In this document: one piece after another, positions 1-10,702 of the stretch | How the letters are laid out: each line of letters opens with the position of its first letter | Numbering within the stretch: position 1 is the stretch's first letter | Origin: Nitrincola lacisaponensis | Lineage (GTDB): Bacteria > Pseudomonadota > Gammaproteobacteria > Pseudomonadales > Balneatricaceae | Direction: 5' to 3' | DNA length: 64,000 bases | NCBI RefSeq assembly: GCF_000691225.1 | Contig: NZ_JMSZ01000021.1 | Location: 133,764-197,763, forward strand | Made by a program: the position numbers and the translations under genes | Notes under the pieces: generated by a model | Told to the model about the DNA's origin: nothing | Database searches by the model: none | The model's input: the letters and a program-made list of their open reading frames with translations, nothing else

Positions 1-69
1 CCTTGTCATGGGCAAGATGAAAAAATGAACCCGAGCTGAATGATCGGACCAAAGTCTAGCGAATGGGGT

Positions 70-98
70 TTGATCCCTGCTGCCTAAACAGGGATAAT
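70..98 (+). promoter_or_regulatory. Candidate gap promoter with internal inverted repeat
   Basis: A -35-like TTGATC (70-75) and a -10-like GATAAT (93-98) are separated by exactly 17 bases. Between them lies the inverted repeat TCCCTG (74-79) / CAGGGA (89-94), placed where a repressor would block RNA polymerase. The assignment rests only on spacing and sequence; no regulator is identified. Confidence 0.5.
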
Positions 99-139
99 GC
101 GCCAACGCAAATGGAGCCTTTATATTTTCGGAGCAAGCT

Positions 140-1579
140 GTGAGCCAAGAACTGATTTTAGCGGACTGGAATGCGCGTGAGTCGATTGCTGAAGCAATGA
201 TTCCGTTGATCGGTAGACTTTACCGTGAGCGTAATGTCGAGATCTCTGTGTATGGACGCGTGATCGTCAAGCGATCTGTGATCGATATTATCAAAGCACA
301 TCGCTTTGTCAGACAGGTAGAAGATGAAGAGTTGTCTGTCGTTGATACCTTCCCTGTACTGGAAGTTGTAACCGGTCTGGATCTGCATAACGCGCATGTG
401 GATATTGCCAAACTGGCGATTAAATTCCGCACGGCTGCTGAAGGCCGTTCTCTGGAGCAGTTTGTAGCCGATGAGCTGGCAGATGCTATCGGTCCAATTG
501 ATGACCGCAAACCGGTAGATGTTGTGCTCTATGGCTTTGGTCGTATCGGTCGTATTCTTGCGCGTCAACTGGTTGATCGTGCCGGTATCGGTCACAGCAT
601 GCGTTTGCGTGCTATTGTCGTGCGTAAAGGCAAGGCTGAGAATGATCTGGAAAAGCGCGCCAGCCTGCTGCGCCGCGACTCGGTTCACGGCTCGTTCAAA
701 GGCACCATCCAGGTTGATGAAGAGAATCAGTGCATCGTGGCCAATGGTGTATCGATTCAGGTGATTTTTGCCAATCAGCCTGAAGATGTGGATTACACTC
801 AGTACGGCATTCAGGATGCGCTGGTGATCGATAACACGGGTATGTTCCGTGATGCTGAAGCCATGTCTCGCCATCTTCAGGCCAAGGGTGCTGCCAAGGT
901 ACTGCTGACGGCGCCGGGCAAAAACATGAAGAATATCGTGATGGGCGTTAACCATCTGGATATTGCGCCGGAAGATAATATTCTGTCGGCTGCTTCCTGT
1001 ACTACAAATGCCATTGTGCCAGTACTGAAAGCCCTGCAGGACAAGTACGGTATTGAAAATGGTCATGTCGAAACTGTCCATTCCTACACCAATGACCAGA
1101 ATCTGATCGATAACTATCACAAGGGTAGTCGTCGTGGCCGTGCGGCTGCACTGAACATGGTTATTACTGAAACCGGTGCGGCCAAAGCGGTATCCAAGGC
1201 ACTGCCGGAGCTGGAAGGTAAACTGACCGGTAATGCGATTCGTGTTCCGACACCGAACGTGTCTATGGCGATTCTGAACCTGAACCTGAAATCGGCAGCT
1301 GAGCGTGAAGAGCTGAACGAATACCTGCGCTACATTGCGCTGCACTCTGATTTGCAGAAGCAGGTAGATTACAGTAATTCACCTGAGGCTGTTTCTTCAG
1401 ACTTTGTTGGTTCGCGTGCAGCAGGTGTGGTAGATGCGCTGGCCACTATCGCTGACGGTAATCGTTGCGTACTTTATGTATGGTACGATAACGAGTACGG
1501 CTATAGCTGTCAGGTGATTCGTATGGCGCAGCATATCTGCAACACAACCCTGAAGCCGTATCCTCTGTCAGGCATCTGA
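140..1579 (+). CDS. gap: Glyceraldehyde-3-phosphate dehydrogenase, long N-extended type
   Basis: NAD(P)-dependent GAPDH of glycolysis/gluconeogenesis, 479 residues. About 130 residues precede the Rossmann motif GFGRIGR (132-138); ordinary GAPDH is about 335 residues, so this is the N-extended family found beside nqr genes in Pseudomonas relatives. The catalytic cysteine lies in SCTTN (Cys287), followed by HSYTNDQNLIDNYHKG and GRAAALNM substrate-binding segments. The start is GTG at 140 with GGAG at 130-133, six bases upstream. A strong terminator follows, so the gene is probably monocistronic. Whether it runs in the catabolic or the gluconeogenic direction cannot be told from sequence. The N-terminal extension has no function I can name. 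Confidence 0.93.
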   Translation: MSQELILADWNARESIAEAMIPLIGRLYRERNVEISVYGRVIVKRSVIDIIKAHRFVRQVEDEELSVVDTFPVLEVVTGLDLHNAHVDIAKLAIKFRTAAEGRSLEQFVADELADAIGPIDDRKPVDVVLYGFGRIGRILARQLVDRAGIGHSMRLRAIVVRKGKAENDLEKRASLLRRDSVHGSFKGTIQVDEENQCIVANGVSIQVIFANQPEDVDYTQYGIQDALVIDNTGMFRDAEAMSRHLQAKGAAKVLLTAPGKNMKNIVMGVNHLDIAPEDNILSAASCTTNAIVPVLKALQDKYGIENGHVETVHSYTNDQNLIDNYHKGSRRGRAAALNMVITETGAAKAVSKALPELEGKLTGNAIRVPTPNVSMAILNLNLKSAAEREELNEYLRYIALHSDLQKQVDYSNSPEAVSSDFVGSRAAGVVDALATIADGNRCVLYVWYDNEYGYSCQVIRMAQHICNTTLKPYPLSGI

Positions 1580-1614
1580 TTCAGGCTCTGATTCAGGCAA
1601 AGAGTCGCTGTTCA

Positions 1615-1646
1615 AAAAAGGCGTCGTGGAAACACGGCGCCTTTTT
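1615..1646 (+). terminator. Rho-independent terminator after gap
   Basis: A 14-bp stem (AAAAAGGCGTCGTG against CACGGCGCCTTTTT, with one G-U pair) closes a GAAA loop and ends in a T run. It can act on both strands, but only the plus-strand gene ends here. Confidence 0.85.
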
Positions 1647-1714
1647 GCGTATATGCAACTTTAGAATTAGCGCTTGCAGACAGTCTCCGGTAGAAAAATT
1701 ACAAGAATATCAGG

Positions 1715-1720
1715 TATAAT
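1715..1720 (+). promoter_or_regulatory. Possible -10 box of the nqr operon
   Basis: A perfect TATAAT lies 135 bases before nqrA in the gap-nqrA intergenic region (1580-1854). No convincing -35 box is seen 17 bases upstream, so this is only a candidate. The rest of the intergenic region is AT-rich and holds no credible gene. Confidence 0.3.
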
Positions 1721-1836
1721 GAGAGAGTTTTTTGGTGGAATTTTGGTTTGTCTGATAACAAAAATCAGTCTCATATCAGTGGTGCTGAATATGGCTGGTT
1801 TTATCGGGCATGAAAACAAGATTTCGGAGTTTTTAG

Positions 1837-3195
<1,359 letters not shown>

Positions 3196-3204
3196 GAGAC
3201 AGGC

Positions 3205-4413
3205 ATGAGTATTAGAGCTGTTTTAGACAAAATGGAGCCGCATTTTCATAAAGGCGGCAAATATGAAAACTGGTATGCACTGTATGAAGCAGTTGATACC
3301 ATTTTTTACACACCGGGCAAGGTGACTCGTGCCGGTGCGCACGTACGTGATGGTGTAGACCTGAAACGTATGATGATCCTGGTCTGGATGTGTACTTTCC
3401 CCGCTGTGTTCTTCGGGTTGTACAGTGTGGGTCTGCAGGCGAATACCGCCATGGCAGATCTGGGTATCACCGAAGCTTCCGGCTGGCGTGGTTCCATCCT
3501 GACAGCGTTGACCAGCTATAACGCTAACAGCGTCTGGGATAACATCATTCATGGTGCTGTTTACTGGTTACCGATTTACGCAGTGACCTTTATTGTAGGT
3601 GGTTTCTGGGAAGTTCTGTTCGCCATGAAGCGCGGACATGAAGTCAACGAAGGTTTCTTTGTGACTTCTATTCTCTTCTCTCTGATTCTGCCAGCAACTA
3701 TCCCGCTGTGGCAGGTTGCGCTGGGTATCACCTTTGGTGTGGTGATCGGTAAAGAGGTGTTTGGTGGAACGGGTAAAAACTTCCTTAACCCTGCTTTGAC
3801 CGGCCGTGCATTCCTGTACTTTGCCTATCCGGCCCAGATTTCGGGTGACTCTATCTGGACGGCTGTGGATGGCTTCTCAGGGGCAACACCGCTGGCTTTG
3901 GCTGCTGAAGGTGGCGTAGAAGCCATTCTGGCGGCTGATGTCAGCTGGTTCAGTGCCTTTGTCGGTACTGTTCAGGGATCTGTGGGCGAGGTCTCGACTC
4001 TGGCCATTATGATCGGTGGCGCCATTATTATGTTTGCCAAGATCGCGGCCTGGCGAATCGTGGCAGGTGTGGCGCTGGGTGTCATTGGTACTACCTTGCT
4101 GTTTAATGTCATCGGTTCAGATACCAACCCGATGTTTGGCGTTCCATTCTGGTGGCACTTTGTCATCGGTGGTCTGGCGTTTGGTATGTTCTTTATGGCA
4201 ACTGATCCAGTTTCAGCATCCATGACCAATACCGGCAAGTGGATTTTCGGTGCGTTGATTGGTGTGATGACCATTCTGATCCGTGTCGTCAACCCGGCTT
4301 TCCCGGAAGGTATCATGCTGGCTATTCTGTTCGCCAACCTGTTTGCACCGTTGATCGACAACTTTGTCGTGCAGGCGAATATCAAACGGAGGATGTTGCG
4401 TAATGTCGTCTAA
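3205..4413 (+). CDS. nqrB: Na+-NQR subunit B
   Basis: Membrane subunit of Na+-NQR (402 residues, about ten hydrophobic segments) that carries covalent FMN and riboflavin and forms part of the sodium path. The flavinylation motif SGATPL is present with the acceptor Thr at residue 228 (codon 3886-3888), equivalent to Thr236 of the Vibrio enzyme by motif. GGAG of TAGGAGAC precedes the ATG. The 3' end overlaps nqrC by 11 bases, indicating translational coupling. Confidence 0.97.
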   Translation: MSIRAVLDKMEPHFHKGGKYENWYALYEAVDTIFYTPGKVTRAGAHVRDGVDLKRMMILVWMCTFPAVFFGLYSVGLQANTAMADLGITEASGWRGSILTALTSYNANSVWDNIIHGAVYWLPIYAVTFIVGGFWEVLFAMKRGHEVNEGFFVTSILFSLILPATIPLWQVALGITFGVVIGKEVFGGTGKNFLNPALTGRAFLYFAYPAQISGDSIWTAVDGFSGATPLALAAEGGVEAILAADVSWFSAFVGTVQGSVGEVSTLAIMIGGAIIMFAKIAAWRIVAGVALGVIGTTLLFNVIGSDTNPMFGVPFWWHFVIGGLAFGMFFMATDPVSASMTNTGKWIFGALIGVMTILIRVVNPAFPEGIMLAILFANLFAPLIDNFVVQANIKRRMLRNVV

Positions 4414-5257
4414 CAAAGATTCAATCGGAAGAACGATCATTGTAGCCCTGGTGCTCTGTGTGGTCTGTTCTGTGGTTGTATCGGCTGCGGCTGTCATGCT
4501 GAAACCGATGCAGCAATACAATATGGATCAGGACCGTAAGTCCAACATCCTGCGTGCAGCGGGTATTGTCGATCCATCCAAGAGTGTTGATGAGCTGTTT
4601 GAACAGATCACCACACGTACTGTTAACCTGCAGGCAGGGCAGTTTACCGAAGAGTTTATGGCAGAGGTTGAAGACTTCCGTCGTGCTGCCGGTGACCCGT
4701 CACTGTCCCGTTCGCTGAGTCGTAGTGAAGATGTGGCCTCTATCAAGCGTCAGCCGCTGAAGATGCCTGTCTACATTGTTGAAGCGGAAGATGGCTCGAT
4801 TGAAAAACTGATCCTGCCGATTCATGGTTATGGCCTGTGGTCAACCATGTATGGTTTTCTGGCACTTGAGGGTGACCTGAATACTGTCGCAGGACTGGGT
4901 TTCTATGAGCATGCAGAAACTCCCGGTCTGGGTGGTGAGATCGATAATCCATCCTGGAGAGCTTCCTGGATTGGGAAGCAGATCTACTCAGGTGAATCGA
5001 CTGATGAGCCAGCGTTACGGGTTATCAAAGGTGCCGTTGATCCATCTCAGTCTGGTTCTGAATACCGTATCGATGGTCTCGCGGGCGCGACGCTGACAGC
5101 TAACGGTGTGACGAACATGATCCGTTTCTGGATGGGTGAGTCAGGCTTTGGTCCGTTTATCGCAAATCTGCGTGCAGCCAGCGAGGCTGGTTCTGCTGAA
5201 CTGGTAGAACCAGAAGCTGATGCAGATGCCGACGTACTTGAAGTGGATGAGGTGTAA
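4403..5257 (+). CDS. nqrC: Na+-NQR subunit C
   Basis: NqrC (284 residues) has one N-terminal membrane helix and a periplasmic FMN domain. The flavin-attachment motif reads AGATLT with the acceptor Thr at residue 230; the first position is Ala rather than the usual Ser. The start at 4403 (MSSNKDSIG) has GGAGG at 4389-4393 and is preferred to an earlier ATG at 4364 inside nqrB. The C-terminus carries an unusual acidic tail rich in Glu, Asp, Ala and Val (about the last 25 residues) beyond the normal FMN domain. Confidence 0.96.
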   Translation: MSSNKDSIGRTIIVALVLCVVCSVVVSAAAVMLKPMQQYNMDQDRKSNILRAAGIVDPSKSVDELFEQITTRTVNLQAGQFTEEFMAEVEDFRRAAGDPSLSRSLSRSEDVASIKRQPLKMPVYIVEAEDGSIEKLILPIHGYGLWSTMYGFLALEGDLNTVAGLGFYEHAETPGLGGEIDNPSWRASWIGKQIYSGESTDEPALRVIKGAVDPSQSGSEYRIDGLAGATLTANGVTNMIRFWMGESGFGPFIANLRAASEAGSAELVEPEADADADVLEVDEV

Positions 5258-5259
5258 TT

Positions 5260-5919
5260 ATGTCGAGCACTAAAGAAATCGTCATCACGCCGCTGTTCAA
5301 GAACAACCCGATTGCACTGCAAGTACTGGGTGTTTGTTCGGCGCTGGCGGTCACGACAAACATGAACAATGCGGTCGTTATGACCTTGGCGGTAATCGCC
5401 GTAGCGTCATTGTCCAACATGTTCATTTCTATCATACGAAATCAGATTCCGAGCAATATTCGTATCATCGTGCAGATGACCATTATTGCCTCTCTGGTTA
5501 TAGTGGTAGACCAGGTACTGAAAGCAGTTGTGTACGATGTTTCCAAGCAGCTTTCGGTATTCGTTGGGTTGATCATTACCAACTGCATCATTCTGGGTCG
5601 TGCAGAAGCCTTTGCGATGAAGAACCCGCCAATCCCCAGCTTTATTGATGGTGTTGGTAACGGTCTTGGCTATGGCGTTGTACTGCTGTTTGTTGCGTTC
5701 TTCCGTGAGCTGTTTGGTGCGGGTACGCTGTTTGGCTATGAAATTCTGCCGCTGGTTACCAACGGTGGATGGTACTACAGCAACGGTATGCTGTTGCTGC
5801 CGCCAAGTGCGTTCTTCCTGATCGGTATCATGATCTGGTTGATTCGTACCAAGTATCCGGAGCAGGTTGAAAAGCCTGAATTCGTCATCGCCCCGAACAC
5901 CCGTAAGGAGGCTGTGTAA
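5260..5919 (+). CDS. nqrD: Na+-NQR subunit D
   Basis: Hydrophobic subunit (219 residues, six predicted membrane helices) of the NqrD/NqrE pair, which share an inverted-repeat fold and hold a 2Fe-2S cluster between them in the membrane. The conserved segments NNAVVM and [17 protein letters not shown] are present; the Cys in the second is the cluster ligand region. The gene starts two bases after the nqrC stop. Confidence 0.96.
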   Translation: MSSTKEIVITPLFKNNPIALQVLGVCSALAVTTNMNNAVVMTLAVIAVASLSNMFISIIRNQIPSNIRIIVQMTIIASLVIVVDQVLKAVVYDVSKQLSVFVGLIITNCIILGRAEAFAMKNPPIPSFIDGVGNGLGYGVVLLFVAFFRELFGAGTLFGYEILPLVTNGGWYYSNGMLLLPPSAFFLIGIMIWLIRTKYPEQVEKPEFVIAPNTRKEAV

Positions 5920-5922
5920 GTC

Positions 5923-6531
5923 ATGGAACAGTATATCAGTCTTGCTGTCCGTGCCATTTTCGTTGAGAACATGGCGCTGGCATTCTTCCTGGGGATGTGT
6001 ACATTTTTGGCTATCTCCAAGAAGATTCAGACCTCTTTCGGTCTGGGTGTAGCCGTTGTTGTGGTGTTGTTGATCACTACGCCGGTCAATAACCTGATCT
6101 ATAACTACCTGCTGCGTGAAGGTGCGCTGAGCTGGGCCGGTTATCCGGATGTGGATCTGAGCTTCCTCGGGTTTATCTCCTATATCGGCATCATCGCAGC
6201 GATGGTACAGATCCTGGAAATGTTTCTGGATAAGTACGTACCGGTGCTGTACAACGCGCTGGGGGTGTTCCTGCCGCTGATTACGGTGAACTGCGCCATC
6301 CTGGGTGCTGCACTGTTCATGGTAGAGCGTGATTACACCTTCGGAGAGAGTGTCGTCTATGGAGCTGGCGCCGGTATCGGCTGGGCACTGGCGATTACCG
6401 CGTTGGCCGGTATCCGTGAAAAGCTGAAGTACAGCGATGTACCGGAAGGACTGCGTGGCCTGGGTATCACCTTCATTATTGTTGGTCTGATGTCCCTTGG
6501 CTTTATGTCGTTCTCCGGCGTATCGCTTTAA
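5923..6531 (+). CDS. nqrE: Na+-NQR subunit E
   Basis: Integral membrane subunit (202 residues, six helices), homologous to NqrD. It shows [14 protein letters not shown] near the N-terminus and [14 protein letters not shown] in the middle, the counterparts of the NqrD cluster-binding segments. It begins three bases after nqrD, with AAGGAGG (5906-5912) upstream. Confidence 0.96.
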   Translation: MEQYISLAVRAIFVENMALAFFLGMCTFLAISKKIQTSFGLGVAVVVVLLITTPVNNLIYNYLLREGALSWAGYPDVDLSFLGFISYIGIIAAMVQILEMFLDKYVPVLYNALGVFLPLITVNCAILGAALFMVERDYTFGESVVYGAGAGIGWALAITALAGIREKLKYSDVPEGLRGLGITFIIVGLMSLGFMSFSGVSL

Positions 6532-6567
6532 TCCACTGAAATAACTGTATAAGGGTGGAATAAGCTG

Positions 6568-7794
6568 ATGAATGCAGAAATTACTCTGGGCGTGGTGATG
6601 TTTACGGCTCTGGTATTGGCAATGGTTGCCATTATCCTGGTCGCACGCTCAAAACTGGTCAGCTCCGGTGATGTCACGATTGAGATCAATGGTGACCCGG
6701 AGAAAACAATAACCGTACCGGCCGGTGGCAAGCTGCTGGGTGCTCTGGCAGACAAGGGCGTGTTCCTGGCATCTGCTTGCGGCGGTGGTGGTACCTGTGC
6801 ACAGTGTAAATGTGAAGTACATGAAGGTGGTGGTTCCATGCTACCAACTGAAGAATCTCACTTTACCCTGCGTGAAGCCAAAGAAGGATGGCGCCTATCT
6901 TGTCAGGTACCGGTGAAACAGAACATGAAAATTCAGGTTGAAGACGATGTCTTTGGCGTGAAGAAGTGGACCTGTACCGTGGAGTCCAACCCTAACGTGG
7001 CCACTTTCATCAAAGAGCTGACCTTGCGTCTGCCTGAAGGTGAAAATGTGGATTTCCGTGCCGGTGGTTACGTACAGCTGGAGTGCCCGCCACACGTGGT
7101 GAATTACAAGGATTTTGATATTCAGGAAGAATACCGCGGTGACTGGGACAAGTTCGATATGTGGCGCTATGTCTCCAAGGTGACTGAGCCGACGATTCGT
7201 GCTTACTCTATGGCGAACTACCCGGAAGAGAAGGGTGTGGTGAAGTTCAATATCCGTATCGCTTCTCCGCCTCCTGGCACAGATCTGCCACCGGGTATCA
7301 TGTCTTCTTATGTGTTTGCACTGAAGCCGGGTGACAAGATCGACGTCTACGGTCCATTTGGTGAGTTCTTTGCCAAAGATACAGACAACGAAATGGTGTT
7401 TGTCGGTGGTGGTGCCGGTATGGCGCCGATGCGCTCGCACATCTTTGATCAGTTGCTGCGTCTGAAGAGCAAGCGCAAGATCACCTTCTGGTATGGTGCG
7501 CGCTCATTGCGTGAAGCCTTCTATGTCGAAGAGTTTGATAAGCTGGCGGCAGAGAATCCTAACTTTACCTGGCATCTGGCGCTGTCTGATCCGCTTCCGG
7601 AAGATAACTGGACCGGGCCGACAGGCTTCATCCACAATGTGTTGTATGAAAACTATCTGAAGGATCACGAAGCCCCTGAAGACTGTGAGTACTACATGTG
7701 TGGGCCGCCAATGATGAACTCCGCTGTCATCAAGCTGCTTGAGGATATGGGGGTAGAGCCTGATAACATTCTGCTGGATGATTTCGGCGGCTGA
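6568..7794 (+). CDS. nqrF: Na+-NQR subunit F, NADH dehydrogenase subunit
   Basis: Electron-entry subunit (408 residues). One N-terminal membrane helix (about 5-27) is followed by a 2Fe-2S ferredoxin domain with Cys71, Cys77, Cys80 and a fourth Cys in RLSCQV near 112. The FAD domain contains RAYSMANYP, and the NADH domain has [14 protein letters not shown] and the C-terminal [13 protein letters not shown]. It lies 36 bases after nqrE and is the last gene before a terminator. In many relatives apbE follows directly; here it does not. Confidence 0.97.
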   Translation: MNAEITLGVVMFTALVLAMVAIILVARSKLVSSGDVTIEINGDPEKTITVPAGGKLLGALADKGVFLASACGGGGTCAQCKCEVHEGGGSMLPTEESHFTLREAKEGWRLSCQVPVKQNMKIQVEDDVFGVKKWTCTVESNPNVATFIKELTLRLPEGENVDFRAGGYVQLECPPHVVNYKDFDIQEEYRGDWDKFDMWRYVSKVTEPTIRAYSMANYPEEKGVVKFNIRIASPPPGTDLPPGIMSSYVFALKPGDKIDVYGPFGEFFAKDTDNEMVFVGGGAGMAPMRSHIFDQLLRLKSKRKITFWYGARSLREAFYVEEFDKLAAENPNFTWHLALSDPLPEDNWTGPTGFIHNVLYENYLKDHEAPEDCEYYMCGPPMMNSAVIKLLEDMGVEPDNILLDDFGG

Positions 7795-7822
7795 TCATAG
7801 CCAATAGCCCTGTAAATTCGAT

Positions 7823-7858
7823 AAAATGGCCGGTAACTGAAATACCGGCCATTTTTTT
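7823..7858 (+). terminator. Terminator after nqrF
   Basis: A 10-bp perfect stem ATGGCCGGTA / TACCGGCCAT with a seven-base loop and seven T residues ends the nqrABCDEF transcript. NqrM lies beyond it, so nqrM expression depends on read-through or on its own promoter. Confidence 0.85.
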
Positions 7859-7904
7859 ATATATGCAGGATATACGGTATTGACCAAGGTTTTTTGGAGG
7901 TTTT

Positions 7905-8165
7905 ATGGAAATATTTGTGATTACTCTGGTGATTCTGCTGTTGCTGACGCTGGGGATGTCCGTGGGTGTGATCATGGGACGCAAGCCGATTGCCGGTTCC
8001 TGTGGTGGCATGAGTGCACTGGGTATGGTGAAAGAGTGCGATATCTGCGGCGGCGATAAAGAAATTTGCGAGGATGAAGAAGAAAAACAGCGTATTATCA
8101 GTGCGCGCAAGCAAAAAACTGCACTGAATGCCGATCTCGCATACGAGGTTAAATCTAAAGGTTAA
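7905..8165 (+). CDS. nqrM: Na+-NQR maturation protein NqrM (DUF539)
   Basis: Small membrane protein (86 residues) needed for assembly of Na+-NQR, thought to deliver iron for the NqrD/NqrE cluster. One N-terminal helix (about 3-24) is followed by the motif GRKPIAGSCGG, with Cys33 and further cysteines Cys45, Cys48 and Cys55. Cys33 corresponds to the residue reported as essential in Vibrio NqrM. TTGGAGG lies upstream of the ATG. It is separated from nqrF by a terminator. Confidence 0.92.
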   Translation: MEIFVITLVILLLLTLGMSVGVIMGRKPIAGSCGGMSALGMVKECDICGGDKEICEDEEEKQRIISARKQKTALNADLAYEVKSKG

Positions 8166-8264
8166 TTGGCTTTCCACGGCAGGCTGTCTAGGCTAGAGGC
8201 TTGATCGTCTGCTGCAGGAATGGCCTGATCGACCGTGTATCAATAATCATAAAGGGGATAGCGA

Positions 8265-9665
8265 ATGGCTGAGTATAACTACGATGTCGTAGTGATAGGG
8301 TCTGGACCGGCGGGCGAAGGTGCTGCCATGAACGCGTCAAAAAAAGGGCTGCGTGTGGCGGTGGTGGAAGAGCAGGATACTGTAGGCGGTAACTGTACCC
8401 ACAAAGGCACCATCCCGTCCAAGGCTCTGCGTCATTCGGTTAAGCAGATTATTGAATTTAATACCAACCCCATGTTCCGCGATATCGGTGAGCCACGCTG
8501 GTTCTCTTTTCCTAAAGTATTGCGTCGCGCCGAGAAGGTCATCTCCAATCAGGTAATGCTGCGTACGAACTTCTATGCGCGTAACCGTATTGATGTGTTT
8601 TTCGGGTTTGCTTCATTTATTGATAAAGGCAAGCTGAAAGTCAAAAGCCCAGGTCAGGATGAAGAGATTCTGATAGCCAGGAATTTCATTATTGCCACGG
8701 GTTCCAGCCCCTGGTGTCCGGCGGATGTTGATTTTGATCATCCGCGTATCTATAACTCTGACTCCATCCTTAAACTGAATCATACGCCGCGTACCATGGT
8801 GATCTATGGTGCTGGTGTGATCGGTTGTGAGTATGCTTCCATTTTCAGTGGATTGGGTGTCAAGGTTGACCTGATTGATAACCGTGATCGCCTGTTGTCT
8901 TTCCTGGACGCAGAGATTTCTGACTCCTTGAGTTATCACCTGCGCAATAACGCGGTGAAGATTCGTCACAATGAAGAGTACCAGAGCATACAGGGCGATG
9001 ACCGTGGCGTAACGGTTGAGTTTAAATCTGGCAAGCGTCTGCGTGCTGATGCGTTCCTCTGGTGTGCAGGGCGTTCAGGCAATACAAAGGGTTTGGGGCT
9101 GGAAAATATCGGTCTGACGGCTAACAGCCGTGGTCAGATTGAAGTGGATCAGCACTACAAAACTTCCTGTGAAGGTGTCTATGCTGTCGGTGATGTGATT
9201 GGTTGGCCAAGTCTTGCCTCTGCGGCTCTGGATCAGGGGCGCTCTGCAGCATCGGATCTGTTGCAGGCGGATGATTTCCGTTACATCAATGATGTACCTA
9301 CGGGTATCTATACCATTCCTGAAATCAGCTCAGTGGGTAAAACCGAGGAAGAGCTGACGCAGGAGCGTGTACCCTATGAAGTGGGGCAGGCCTTCTTCAA
9401 AGACACGGCCCGCGCACAGATCTCCGGTGAGCCGGTTGGCATGTTGAAGATCCTGTTCCATCGTGAGACTTTCCAGATCCTCGGTATTCATTGCTTCGGT
9501 GATCAGGCATCCGAGATCATTCACATAGGTCAGGCGATCATGCGTCAGGATGGCGAAGCCAATACCTTGAAATACTTCGTGAATACGACGTTTAACTACC
9601 CAACTATGGCGGAAGCCTATCGTGTGGCGGCAATCGCCGGCATCAATCGGGTTGCCAATCTCTGA
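8265..9665 (+). CDS. sthA: Soluble pyridine nucleotide transhydrogenase
   Basis: FAD enzyme (466 residues) that transfers hydride between NADPH and NAD+, normally oxidising surplus NADPH. The FAD motif [11 protein letters not shown] lies at 12-22. The segment [16 protein letters not shown] shows the SthA signature, in which the second redox cysteine of lipoamide dehydrogenases is replaced by Thr. The NAD(P) motif [13 protein letters not shown] and the C-terminal interface domain are present. AAGGGG precedes the ATG at the right distance. It lies in the conserved nqr-sthA neighbourhood. Confidence 0.95.
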   Translation: MAEYNYDVVVIGSGPAGEGAAMNASKKGLRVAVVEEQDTVGGNCTHKGTIPSKALRHSVKQIIEFNTNPMFRDIGEPRWFSFPKVLRRAEKVISNQVMLRTNFYARNRIDVFFGFASFIDKGKLKVKSPGQDEEILIARNFIIATGSSPWCPADVDFDHPRIYNSDSILKLNHTPRTMVIYGAGVIGCEYASIFSGLGVKVDLIDNRDRLLSFLDAEISDSLSYHLRNNAVKIRHNEEYQSIQGDDRGVTVEFKSGKRLRADAFLWCAGRSGNTKGLGLENIGLTANSRGQIEVDQHYKTSCEGVYAVGDVIGWPSLASAALDQGRSAASDLLQADDFRYINDVPTGIYTIPEISSVGKTEEELTQERVPYEVGQAFFKDTARAQISGEPVGMLKILFHRETFQILGIHCFGDQASEIIHIGQAIMRQDGEANTLKYFVNTTFNYPTMAEAYRVAAIAGINRVANL

Positions 9666-9679
9666 TAGCAATCTGCTTT

Positions 9680-9724
9680 AGCCCCTCTTTACGTGATGCT
9701 GAATCCTGTGAAGAGGGCGTTTAG
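9680..9724. terminator. Weak convergent hairpin after sthA
   Basis: The arms CCCTCTT and AAGAGGG (extendable to about 10 bp with a G-U pair) enclose a long loop of roughly 15 bases between the converging sthA and minus-strand genes. It lacks a strong T run, so termination is uncertain. Confidence 0.3.
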
Positions 9725-9739
9725 CAGGCGCATTATTTC

Positions 9740-10027
9740 TCAGTCCTTTGAGGGTGGCTTTTCGTATACATCATCCTCATAATAACGCCCGGTAATTTTC
9801 AGTCGACGCTCCAGTAAACGATTCAGATATTTCCAGATCAGAAAGGCAGGCGTCATCATCACCATAATGGCGACCATCAGCACGGCGCCGGCATGACTCT
9901 GGGGAGATTTGGCCACAGCCCAATCCAGAAAGCCGCTTTGACGCCCAAGATAAAACCAGCCGACCAGAAAAAGAAAGCCCGCAGCAATACCCAGGTGATG
10001 GAGCAGGCGTTGACGCTGTTCAGTCAT
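9740..10027 (-). CDS. Small two-helix membrane protein
   Basis: Product of 95 residues starting MTEQRQRLLHH, or 99 residues from an upstream ATG at 10039. It has two hydrophobic segments (GIAAGFLFLVGWFYLG and AVLMVAIMVMMTPAFLIW) followed by a basic stretch (LNRLLERRLK) and a charged tail. The ATG at 10027 overlaps the stop of the PilZ gene by eight bases (ATGACTGA), so the two are co-translated. I do not recognise a family. The coupling suggests a membrane partner of the c-di-GMP-binding protein, which is an inference. Confidence 0.7.
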   Translation of the reverse strand: MTEQRQRLLHHLGIAAGFLFLVGWFYLGRQSGFLDWAVAKSPQSHAGAVLMVAIMVMMTPAFLIWKYLNRLLERRLKITGRYYEDDVYEKPPSKD

Positions 10028-10598
10028 CTTGCGGATCATCGTGCTGGGTATGATGCTGATCGAGTTGAGAGCGTAAAATCAGGCGTACCAGTTCAGTCCG
10101 GCAGACTTCCGGCATGCGCTGAAATTCCAGGCCTAACTCATAGTGCTCCTGTTTCTGTTCGCAGCGCTTCACTTCAGCCAAGAGGCGGATGCCGGTCTCA
10201 GATTCAGGCATAATCAGGCGGACAATCGCCATCCTTCCCAGCTCAATCGAGTCGGGAGTGTTGAAAGACAGTCCGCCTTCACTCAGATTGACACGATCGG
10301 TACGGATGTTGAACCCAAGTTCATCTGAAGCCGTCAGTGAGCGGGCGATGATATCCATTTTCTGGTTCATCAGCTGTAGTAATTTGGCTACCGGAACGGC
10401 TGTTTCGAGAGGTTGGTCCAGCTGTTGGTTGATAGCCGCGTTTAGCTGCTGCAACTCTGCATGCAACATAAAGTGCGGTGATACCTTAAAGGTTCCCGGC
10501 GCAGGGAGCTGGCTTGGATGCATCTCGGGGTCGATCAGATGAAACTCCAGTGCAACCCATTTGTCTATGCGATAGAATTGTCGGCGATCCTGTTCCAA
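10020..10598 (-). CDS. PilZ domain protein, probable c-di-GMP receptor
   Basis: A 192-residue protein with both PilZ signature elements: RRQFYR at residues 5-10 (giving RxxxR) and NLSEGGLSF (N-x-S-x-x-G) in the second half. The two are separated by about 95 residues, whereas classical PilZ domains have only 20-30 between them. The intervening part is predicted helical (QQLNAAINQQLDQPL, KLLQLMNQKMDIIARSL). It is probably cytoplasmic, with the output through the coupled membrane protein unknown. It is divergent from lolC across a 104-bp gap. Confidence 0.75.
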   Translation of the reverse strand: MEQDRRQFYRIDKWVALEFHLIDPEMHPSQLPAPGTFKVSPHFMLHAELQQLNAAINQQLDQPLETAVPVAKLLQLMNQKMDIIARSLTASDELGFNIRTDRVNLSEGGLSFNTPDSIELGRMAIVRLIMPESETGIRLLAEVKRCEQKQEHYELGLEFQRMPEVCRTELVRLILRSQLDQHHTQHDDPQDD

Positions 10599-10702
10599 GG
10601 CGATTCTCCGTCAGGTCAGTAGCGGTATTGCGCTTGAGTATACCCAATTATCCGATCAATCTGTTATAGGCAGCGTCAGCTGATTACGGGTTTAACTGAA
10701 TT

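Noticed and set aside
158-1345. 395-codon open frame antisense to gap
   Set aside because: It lies wholly inside the GAPDH gene and its product shows no domain. It is a shadow of codon bias.
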